A DNA stretch of 64,000 bases, taken from Marisa cornuarietis (taxonomy: Eukaryota; Mollusca; Gastropoda; Architaenioglossa; Ampullariidae). Under the pieces are notes generated by a model, which saw only the letters and a list, made by a program, of their open reading frames with translations, was not told the origin of the DNA and did no database searches. Of the stretch, positions 26,101 through 38,100 are shown piece after piece; the first letter of the stretch is position 1, and each line of letters starts with the position of its first letter. The stretch covers positions 1,538,501-1,602,500 of the forward strand of contig SMMW01000584.1 in the NCBI GenBank assembly GCA_004794655.1, written 5' to 3'. Made by a program: the position numbers and the translations under genes.

Positions 26101-29100
26101 GAATTTTCCTTAAAACGTCATAGTTTTCTCGGCCGCAGACCTGTCATGGTGAGTAAATGTGGTTTCCATTAAAATTTCTTCAAACATGCTGAAGTCCTGA
26201 AAATCTAAACAATTAATGACTGCATATGCCCTGGCAAAAGGTTTACTTGATACAATTAGCTTAGCATAAGAAGTAAAACTCACTGTCAGAGTATAAATCT
26301 CCTCATGCTTCCGCTTCTTGCCTGTCCCAACGGTGCCAATGGATGTTTCGATGGAAATTTTGGACATACCTGAAGAAGACAAAGCCACTAAAAATTCATA
26401 AAAATCAACCAAGCATTTTAATGTGAGCAGCCACAACAAAATTCCAAGCAAAAGATGTACTACTTTAAAATTCTTATGCATTTTATGTCTGCATGTCATA
26501 CACAATCTACAGAAATAAATCAATACATTCTGATGCAATATCCAGTGTAAAAGAAGCCAACTAAATTGCTCAAGAAAAAGCAATTTTTAAATGATGCTAT
26601 ATTTAGTTTTTTTTCTCTTAATATACCATTCCTTATCTTACCACCTTAGGTAAATTCCTCCACCTCTAACCCCCAAATTATGTCACTAAACCTCCATATA
26701 GCTATGAAACATTATGCTACTTATCTAGACACAACAAACCAACCTTTTTTCACCAACTGTTTTGATACTGGCTGTGCAGCTCTTTCATCAGCCTTCCGAT
26801 CACGCCCTGGACAGGCACAGATTCGAACCTCCACAGCCCGTCGACCCAACACCTGATTGTCACACTCCAGAGTAAACACAATTTGAATAGGCCGACGGTT
26901 TGGGCCACCCACACAGGAACCCAGGCACATGAACTGAAATGTCAGATGTGGAAAAAGTTGTCCACAAAAAGGGTGTAAGAGAATAACTGGCAAAGAAACA
27001 CTCCCATTCTCTTTTTCCCTTACATATGGATAACTCATAATAAAAGAGTATGATTTAAGTTATATTAGATCAACAGCTACACACTTTCCCAAATATCACC
27101 TTGCTTAGATAGTTTTACACAATGGTGTTTTTTTTAACAAACAGAATGATATATATATATATTAAAAATGTGTAAGATACCCATGAGTGGCAGACTTGAT
27201 AAAAATCCGTTTACAGAGGTAATTCTAGGATTTCAAAAATACGGCCCTGGGCCCTCTCAATGGAAAAAAAGGGGCCCTTCAAATGAAACAAGGGGTCCCT
27301 CGAAACAAACACATTTTCACTGCTTTTTCTGATAAATATTTGGTATACAACAAAATACTTTATTAATCACAAGAAATTTAAGATTAATCACATAGATATC
27401 TGTTTCTTTTATATCGATAAATTATCTTTCATCATCATTAGTGTGATCATAGCATCCTAAATTTGCAAACCAATTAGTCTTTGTGTCCATCTCATTGGGC
27501 TATGAGCTAATGTTTAGACACTTTTCATGTCTCATTAGTCCAGGGGGTTAAATGTTTCTCCTCGAGGCAACTACTACGAGAAGACTTTTATTAGGTTTTG
27601 ATGGCTGAAGCCCCCTCTCACAGCCTGCATTGTGGTATAGCATAAGGTGGCACAGCTTTCCAAGAACCAGCAAATTGGGAAATGAATCCCTGTAAAAATC
27701 AAATAACAGCTTGTGGAATCTCTCCGATATGCATTCTGCGTTACAGTTTCTTTGACCACAATCCATTACTCTAAACATGCTTGTTTGTCAAGCAAGATTT
27801 TACTGAATTTGCTGCCCACTTGTGCTGGTTTTCCAAAGAAATCTGTCAAGATATTTAATTCTTTGTCTCCATAGGGTGTTTTGTCTTCTGTAGACAGGAA
27901 AAAGATGGGGCGCATGGAAAGAACTCAAAATCCAGAGACAACATCACCTGCATCTTTTGGGAACCTGTCATTAATGTTCTTGCACAGATTGTCGCAAAAG
28001 CAACCCTGACAGCTTCTGTGTCCTGTGATGTTGTATCAAGTTTGCAACACGTTATTTTTAAGTGTTATATAATACCGCCGGCATAAGTTCCGAAAAAGGT
28101 CACGAGGACAGAAATAAATTAGAATTGAAAACAGTTTAACTGGCTGAAATCTTTCTGAAGAATTTCAGCCTCCAAAGGGTGCCTGTGGTCGGAAGTCTGA
28201 ATGTCTCTGCAGCGTCCTTGTTCGGTACCTAACACACCCGGGGTTGTAAACGCGTTATTCTGATTGTTTTAGGCAACTTTACATCTCAAGCCTTCCACCT
28301 CGTTCATTAGCCAAGGCCATTTCTTCAGCCATTCACAGACAGGTTCTCTAGATGCGTAGTTTTTACGTGCGGTCTCTGTCTCAATTTGTCTATTTCGTCG
28401 TCTATATTTTCAGTTCCAACAACGTGTGCGGCACACTCTGACGAGTTTCTGTTTCTCTGTCCTTGTCGATTTCTACGTTCGGGGCATCTTCTGCTGTTCT
28501 CGTCGTGAACGAAAAGTCAAACAGAGTTGACAGCCGCGTTCACTTCGTTTTCAACTCGCTTGCTTCCGATACCCCTTGATCTCTCCTGCCCCAAATGTTT
28601 TCGCTGTGGGCGCGTCAACAATTTATACTTCCTGGCGCGAAATTTGGAGCAGGTTGGATCAGATGGACAACAACTAGTCAGTTTGAAAACTGTCCAGTCA
28701 TTATAGCATTGTGGGTCGGTTTCAAACCAGCGCAAAGAATGACAGTTATTTTTGAAGTGCCGCATCGCGTGTTCAAAAGTGCGCCAGACACGGTATTTTT
28801 GCGGGCGCATGGTCGCGCTGACTTTCAGACTATGCGCCCCTCAGCGAAATTTTGCGGGAATCCCGCAATGCCGCAGCCTAGAATTACCTCTGAGTTTACA
28901 TTCTACCATTTCTGAGTTTTATGTGATGTGGGTCACATGCCTATTCCTGTTCACTGGTTCTAAATAGTGGGCTTCAGAAACACCACCACCTTACTGAGAC
29001 ATTTCCATCATTCATATCAATGCAGTAAGAACTCTGTTCACCTGGAAAAGATTTGTGACCCACTCAGAGCCAGCCTGTGGGGTCTCATATGGAATGATGA

Positions 29101-32100
29101 CAGACTGCCGCTGGGTATATGGATCTTCCACATATTTTGCAATCTTGTGTTCACATCTGACAAGATGCGTTGGGGCTGGGTGGTTTTCATTGTGTTCTCT
29201 GGTTGTGGCATGGTTGGGACACCTTTTAACAACCTGCAAACAACATATCACCACCATCAACATTTCTTAAAGCCCCCACTACGCCATGCAATGTAACCTG
29301 CTCACATTCACCATTTACCAAAGCCTATGTCACACAACCACAAACAGGCGGTCTGGTGGCGCAACGGTTAGCGCCTGTCACCAATACAGTGAAGGTTGGC
29401 TGTCCTGGGTTCGTTTCTCGTCACGGGCACGCTGTTCTTTCTCTGCATATGGCATCTGTTTACAGGGCTGGTTGCCTTGCCGTGATATAGCCTTAGTTGC
29501 TGGTTCGGTGTAAAACACTAATTCCCCCCCCCACACACACACAACCACAAAAATACTGCTTGGTTACTATATTAGGAAAAAAAATATCCCAGCTAAAAAC
29601 CCAAACTTTTTTAATAGTAAGATTTACATATATCTTGTTTGAAAAGGTATCATCCTTTGTGAATGAAACATATCAAACAATTGCAACAGCATACTAGACA
29701 GGGGAGAGGAAAAATGACATTACACAACATGGTTTTCACTCATGTAGTTTTAAAACCAATGCATTAAAAAAAAAATACAACCCTTTATCATAACCACAAC
29801 ACTAGTAACACATGCCTGTCAACTCTTTAGTCATGCCATATTTCAGGGACTTCAAATAACCATATTGGTTAAGAAAAGTGAAATGCATTTTAAGTATAAA
29901 TGGGGGATGGGCATGGTGGAGAAGAATGGAGTTTGGGGAACCAGTTGATGGAGTAAATTAAGGGACTACTGTACTTATCTTTAAAATTTCACACACACAA
30001 ACCCCACTCACATCCACACAGAGGGACACTTCATAAACACATTATTTTCCTCCCGACAAACATTACATTTTGTACAAAGACTCCTGCACTGTCTGGAAGG
30101 CATATCTTAAGCACTATCACATATTTTCCTAAGAAACTGACAGGTCTCACCTCTTGAACATGTTCTGGTTTCATGAAAATTGCCATGGCACGTATGATGC
30201 ACTGTGATGATGCTGGGCGCTGTGTTCGAAACCTTACGGGACATGTTGTTGCCATTCGTACGTACAACTTCTTGAGCATCTCTGAATACTGTCAACAGCC
30301 ATGAAAAACATTTCCTGTAAGTTCTAAACATTTATATCCTGCCAACCAAATGTTTATCGTTTTTTATGGCTGATTTTTAATTCCAAAAATATTAAAAAGT
30401 ATAAAGATTAATACACCTTTCCTAAATAATGAGAGTAAATCATGTTTAAAGTGCTTACTGTCCATGTTGTCGACTTGGTCTCTTTTGATGGTGGCGCAAA
30501 AGAGATTTCAAAACCATAATCTCCTGCATAATCATTACTGAAACAAGACAACCACAAAATCTGCTAAATTTGCAAAAAGCTATGACATGCTCAGGCATAA
30601 AACACTATTTTAAAAAAAAACTCAGTAAACTTGAAATAATATACCCCCCCCACCCCCCCAAAAAAAAACACTTATCAAGAGCTGCAAGCACAGAAATCCG
30701 GCCTGTCAAAATAAACAATTCACGGAATGATTACTAACCTGGATGGGACGGAAGGAATTGGTGAGGTGACACTCGTGTGAGGTGAGTATGGTGGAGGGGA
30801 AGTAATAGCACCATCATTATAGGGACTGGAAGAAGAGCTGCCAATGATGTTTGTCTGTGAATCTGGGCTCATACCAGAAGCAGACGTCTGAGGTATGATT
30901 GGATTCAGCTGCAGATAAAAAGCAAAACTATAATGCTGCAGTGTCTATATAAACGTCTTGTTTTGAAACTACATCTTAATGGATAATACATTTGAAGGTA
31001 GAGAAAAGGGATTAAAAAATTGCATGTGACATCTTAGATAAGCTATGCTCTTAAACTAATTTTTCTGTTTTCTATTACAATGGCACGATCTGTTAACAAA
31101 AAAGCGGAACTTTAGCTGATGGACCTTACCAATCTCTCATAAATTCAAGCAAATTTAGGTCACTTGCCACTCCTACTTCACACACTCTCCTGCAAATTTG
31201 TCCTTACTTGTAAAACTTGTAAAACTGTACTTCCCAAACTCTGACCATCAAATGATTTCCCCTTTTACCCCCCCCCCCCAAACATGGGAGTGACAGTGTT
31301 CCTGCTCAACAAAATCCCAACTGCAAAACTGTAACAGTTATGGCATCACACAGCAAATCTGGCTTCCCTTAAACAGGCTTATTAAGTTGCCTGTTTGTCA
31401 AGCCAATAAAGCTGGCTCTGCATCTCCAGTAACAGGCCAGCCTTACCTGTGGCAATTATTATCCCATTTTACTATCAACCACTGTTTATATAGTCCCTTC
31501 TTTTACAGTGCCAACAACTACACAAATAAGCAAAAATAGATTTTTTAAGAACTTTCACCATTAATCAGTAACAATCTTATCCAATAGTCATGAACGGTGG
31601 ATGTGCCCGTAAACAGATGATGCCAAGAGTGCCACTGAGGAAAAAGGGCATTGATCTGTGGCCATCATGGCAAGACCAGAATCCTGTGATCAATACTGTG
31701 GGCCTAGCTCCCAGATGGTGGCCAGTTCTGTCGCTTCTGCTGGTGCAACTATTTTCTCTTTCCTTGTTCACACATGGCCACCAATAAAGCACTACTGTAC
31801 ACTCCCAGCCCATCTCGAGGTATTTGTATAAGAGCTGATAAAACGGTGTCTACGTTAAGGTGGTTACAGAAAAGAATGTTGAAAAATTTATAGATCTATC
31901 TGATTGGTCAAAGTTATAAACAGATTTTGGTAGGTAGAGATAATATATAGTCTGTAAATTCCAGCATCTGAAACACAGTGATTTATTTACTATCTAATTT
32001 CAAAGTTGAAGATTTGCCCCTATAGCCACCAAGTCCTGCAAAATCTTGCTCCCACATGACTAATATGCAACATCACAGCCGATGGCCCACACACTGTGCC

Positions 32101-35100
32101 TTGGTAAGCATATGACGGCCAGAAGGTGGGGGAATACATCGGGTTACTCAGACAATCTTCACTTATCCTGCTATAGTACTGAAATCATGTGTGAAACACT
32201 GTTCTCTAATCTTGAAGGTATTAAATCTTACATATTTGAACTTGAGGTTCAAGCCCTAAACACAATATGCTGAGGAAGAAGATGATGAAGAACGACTTCA
32301 CAATACGATGGGGTAACCACATGCGTATTTATCACGCTATAGGTGACCATAACAATTTTTGTCCATTTACTTACTGTTGCAAAAACCTACGTTGTAAAAA
32401 TGTACCATTGGGATTGATTTGCAAGTTTATATTAACATAGTCGCTCATAAGGTTGTGTAAATAATGGTAACAAAAAGACAGACATTTACCTGTACAAATT
32501 AAAACAAAAAAGTAGAGATATATTTTTGGGAACGCTGTTGAAAATAATCATTTACTGTGAGCATGTTGCTGACAACATATTGTGTTGACAATCACAGCTA
32601 TAATAATGTGGCCTGAAAAGTCGAATCTGAAGTAGATTTATCAAGATAGTTTCAGGTGTTGTACAGCAGTGCTGTTGGATGAGAAAAAGCATACGTCTGC
32701 ATGGACCGTGGAAGATGTTTTTGCAATGCTCAAAACCCCATTTTTTCAGTGTATATATGTTACTGGGTAAAAAATCAGCAGAAATGTAACATTTGCACAT
32801 GAAAGTACTGTGTAGGCTAAGTGAAATCAGCTCCACAAGTTGATTTACTGTCTTCTCGACAATGAATCATCTGGGAACATGCACATACTTATTCAGTCAC
32901 TGTATTTTTCTGTGGATTCAAATAGTTTTCATATCTGCACATGGGCCTTTCGAGATTCGTTACTTCATGGGAAACTTGTATCAACCAGGATTCCAACATT
33001 CAGGCTTAAACGGAGATGAGGAACTCATTTTTACTTAATTTCTTGAGATTTGTGTTTCTCCTTGCGATTTCCTGTTTGAGGCATTAATAAGTGATTCGAA
33101 AGGAGTCTTTAGAGCGTGATGTTTTACTAATCATGTAAGTCTGTGAGAATCTGGTCCTCTTTTAAACATGTTTCAGTTCTCAAACACCATAGCTACAACT
33201 GTGTAAATGATTACTACAAGCAAGAGCTCATACAATACTTTCCTACCAATCCTTTGTCACACCTTTAGAAAAATAAAGATATGGTGCAGTATACTCATCT
33301 TTAGTGTCACAAAGATAACTGTCTCCTTCTCATAGCTTTTCACCTCCCCACCACCGACCCCACAACACACATCTATCTCACTTACACATGACATTTTGAG
33401 TACAAGCTCCTAGAATATTCCTATAGGTTTTACTTGTTTGTGTTAAGTTGCAGGCTACTACATTTGGCAGGGTTACCCTGCTACAAATCTCATTCCATCC
33501 TTATTATTCTCCATGAAAAAGACTGGGGTTAGTTGCATGATGGCATGATCATCTCTAAAGTATTCTTAACCCTCCTGAGTCCACCACTAGCCCATAGGCT
33601 GGCCCCACCTATACTACAGGCAGGCCGAGGGACAGCCAACAGCAAAAGAGCAAAGGCAACATGTCCAAACAGCCTGCAGTGATACAGCATCTCCAATGTA
33701 TACTCACACGATATGTCGTGAAGCCAGTCCTCTCCACCTTGATCATCATGGACGGAATGATGAGGGACGCAACAAGAAAAAACAATGCCTGATGAGAACT
33801 CTCAGAGCACTAACCCACCATGCCGTGGGGAGCCAGAAAATATTCTGGCCACAAATTGGACAATGTTTAAGGGGGTAAGGGAATGCGACAGTCAGGCTCT
33901 TGTGGGGTGGTTCCTGCAAGTCCGATCACGTCTGGTACCAGCGCCGGGAAAAACAAGCCACGACTTGCCCACGGCGAAGGTGAATGAGTAGATTAGTTCG
34001 CCTATAGGTAACGGCAGATCTGATTATGATAAACAGCTGCACACGCATTCAAGTACCAGTCCCGTTACACGACACACGGGGTCAAAGCCACACACGCACG
34101 CAGCAACCGTTAGAAATCAATCGGGCACACGCACGCAGCGACACAAACACGGCGCACGGGACACCTTGACGGGAAAGAGAAGTGGGCCCAACCGCCCCTC
34201 CCCCGTTCAATATGTGTTCGCCAGCCGCTCTGTGCGAAGGAAGTCCGTCGTCATGGTGACGCCCAAGCGACGCAGTCTTTCGTCCGCTCGGTTCCGCTGC
34301 CTACTTTAGAGCCTAAAACGTCCGAACCAGAGAGAATGTAACACACACAGAGCACCGCACCACAGTAAAGATACAGGGTCTTTTTTTTTAGCGTACCAGC
34401 CTTCAGACAGGTGTGACACGCTACATCATCTATATTCTTAGCTACACCCGCAGATATTGATCGGTGTCGACCGGCGAAATCTTCAACTCTAGAATGTGTT
34501 CGGCCAGAGTACACAGTAATCCTAGGGGGAAAGGGGGAGAATAGCTAACGGTTATGTTGTGGGGAAAGGTGGGCTGGGGGTGCCAGTAAAGTGTGGATGT
34601 ACGAAGGCCAGAAAAAAAGAGCGACTAAATAAAAAGAAAAACTGCAGGTACACGGACTCTTAGAACTTCACCACATACGTCCCTAAATCCCCTCAGCATT
34701 CTTCATCCAACAAGCAAGTCACATTTCCTCATCCCCCCCCCCCAATTCTTCCAGTTCATTTTCGTCGTAGCCGTAACCGAAATGTTTTGGAGTTTGGTGT
34801 TTCCAAAGCATCGTCTTTCATAAGACATTAATCTTATCCATATCTACTTAACATCAAGTCCTCTCCTCCATATACTGTCTCAGATTTTAAGATTATCATT
34901 GGACTGTCCGTCACATTTTCTCATCGACCCGAAAACATTAGGTAAACTGTAAACTATAATACTAAATTTAATTTCCCTCTCTCACCACACACTAAATTAC
35001 ATAAGGCAGTCGTGATGTTTATACTTCAGGCCTTACACATTTGTGGGACAAAGATTTGTATTCATAAAATGCACTTGCACACACGGTCTTACACGCGCAG

Positions 35101-38100
35101 TGCAGTGAGGAGATGTAATAGGGTATAGTGCACAACACAGTGCCTACGGGATCCTTCCTTGGTCGCCGTGGTTTAAGACACTTCCTGCGGCGTCGAGTGC
35201 CATGACAACTGTTCTGAAAGACGAGCACCCGGCCAGTACCAGATTGCATTTACGGGTTCTGTCGGCGGTGAGGCGCTGGATCCACTACAAGTCCTCCTCT
35301 CAGACACCAGCGACCACGGAGGTACCACGCGCAACACTCACTAGTCGCTGGTAAGTTGCCCTCTCGATGTGGCCCATGACGCTCGCATGGTTCCACGCGG
35401 CAGTGGGAAATGCACGGTGAAGGGCATATACTCTTCGCGTTCTAAAAACGCCCCCAGCCCCTTCTCCACCCCAATCGCCTGATGAAGACTGTCAGCATTT
35501 TGGCCCGAGGACGCGAAAGCTGCTTTGTCAAGTTAAACACACTTGCCAGTTCACAATCATAAGGCCATGTCCAATCAACGGTAACAAATCAATGCATTGT
35601 TCATGTAAAGCTCTGTAGAGTCACAGGATTGAAATCGGCAGTGAGAAAGAGAGACGCGTGAAGGTCTGTTCTGCCAACCTGACCTAACACACACAATCGG
35701 GTACAATCAGAGGGTGGGCGGAACACAAGCCAACACTACAGTCTTTGAAGCCAAACAAGCAACAAGCAAACCTGAGCAAGGCTGGTGGACTGTCCAGTGA
35801 GTTGTCATTTGTACCGGTTTTTGACGAACATATTCTTGAGCTAAGAATGCATGCAAATAACAAGGTTCTTAGGGACCTGGGGCGATGCCAAGTAAAGAAC
35901 CTTGCAAGAACGTTCAACACAATCATAAGGATAATCAAAAATTATAGCAGTGGTCAAAACTACCAGCACAAAAGCCTGACATTTTCCAGGATAAACTTCA
36001 TTCTTCAGTCCTCACTGTCAACCATGATCTTGGTGAAACACACAAGAGTCTTATGCCCTTTCCAGCAATTATTATAAGATTTTAAAATGTAACCATTTTT
36101 CACCAATATCACTTTGTTTCGGTGTATCTGATGTATAGAAGAACACACTGGAAAAAATCTACAAATAAATGAAATCAGATACACAAATTTCTTTATTTAC
36201 TGACATGCCATCATCCTTCATTACTAGTCACTACCAATAGTCTGCACTGGGCAGCCAAATGCAGATTTGCCAGCCTTCTTTTTTAAAATTATCTTCAACA
36301 CTCCTCTAGCCAAGTCTGTTTCAGAACCCATTCACTGCATGTTTTTTCACTTTTACTTTCTGCCAGCTCTGGCGGGGAGGTGATACATTGTTCTACTGTG
36401 TTTATTATTTTTTTCAACACTGTAGGATTGTAGAGATTATCTACTGTTCCCTATTACTTACATAAGAACTGGTTATTTGTCACATCAAACTGTTTTATCT
36501 TTAATTTCCCATTATATTCACATTATCGATTTCTGTCACACTGTATGGGTATGGTACTATCCTTTCTAATGCAGGGATACTTACTTCCCCATCCACCCTA
36601 CCTTCTCTCTCATCTGTCAACTCTCTGGGCCCTGCATCGATCTTTGATCTTGCCCATCCCTCTCTCTCACTCCTGCTCTGTCGGCACACTTTAAAGCGTT
36701 TTTAGTCCCAGCCTCACCACATCATGTTTTTTTCTTAACCTTTAGGGACAGTGTCAAGTTACATAGCAAGGGTTAATGATTCACTGAGTTCCTTCCCCAA
36801 AACTTAAAGCTGGTTGGTGAAGAACAGTTAATGATTTAAAAGCTGTTCAACAATTCTAGATGGTGGTTTCAATACCAACTCAAAGAATGTAAACCATTAC
36901 GTTCTGCACTGTCTAAATGTGCGCTCTGGTAAACTCTGCATCAGTGTGACTGTTAACTGAATCAATAGCAGTGTTTGATAAATTCCTTCCTTACCAAAAA
37001 GAGTACCCTTGAAACTGGCAGACTGTCCAATTCTTTAAATCCGTACTGAAAAAGCACCACTTCCTTAAGCATTACTCATAACAGTTCATACAATGCTAGT
37101 CCTTTTTCACACCCTTCTCCCTCATTTCCACTTATTGCTACTTCCCTACTAATCTTCCTTTGCAAAATCACTCTTGGGCCTTGTTACTTGGTTCTTCTTT
37201 GCCCTTTCTCCTTCCATTGTTCATGTTGTTAGTTCTTCTGCCCCTCATATGTTGTTCATGTCTTGGTCTAGTTCTTAAGAGCTAAGTGCATGCTCTCGGT
37301 TTGAGTATGCCCTATACAAATCTTGCTTTTATTATTATTAAGCTTGTTTTATTCTACAAATGCATATTCTCTTAGCCAAATGCCTAGTTTGGCTCTTTAA
37401 AAAATTAGCAAAATAACTTATTTTAAATCAAATTTCTGAACTTTTCCCCCCTAATTTTTAATTACTTCAATTACTTCCAGGGACTGGAAATCATTTTTCA
37501 AAATATACTGACTTTTCAAGCTTTTTTCTGACTTGTACAGATTCTATATAGTATTAATGCCTCAGCATTTCAAATATGCAGCTCATAAGGGGGATGGTTG
37601 CTTGATTGTTTGTGCGTACCAAAATGTCAGCTAATGATGCTGCAGTGTAGCGACAAACTAGTAAAACAAGGTAAACGTCCATGAAGAATAGTGCTAATCA
37701 TTAGTCTTCTCCATATATATTGTACAAAGTGTATTACGGGTTACTGGGAAAGTGGGGAATTATTTCTGATGCCTTTGTGTCAGTACTGTATAAATCAAGC
37801 TGGAAAAGTTTCATCTCCATTCATATGGACCTCACGCTGCCACATCAGTGAAGATCAGTCATGTAACTGTAGCATGAAATATAACTCCCACTTTTTTTTT
37901 AAGTATTGGGGGGTGGGTGGGGTGGGGAGAATACAAATACCTGAAAATGACGTGCCTTTCATCTTTCACTCTTAAATAAGCAAAATCACACCTGACTTCT
38001 TTGCAGCACAATGAACCCCCTTTCCACACAAAACCTGCAACTGCGTGTTAAATATACTATCTTTACTACTAGCTTACAAGCTCTATGAGCAACACACTCA

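Noticed and set aside
26110..26583. 157-codon minus-strand open frame
   Set aside because: It runs through the p53-family exon at 26284-26369 in frame but then continues through intron into the next exon in the wrong frame; it is a read-through of a spliced exon, not a gene.
28595..28915. 106-codon plus-strand open frame
   Set aside because: Antisense shadow of the hAT-like transposase relic.
35745..36077. 110-codon plus-strand open frame in the p53-family intron
   Set aside because: No domain, weak start context, and no matching splice sites were found.
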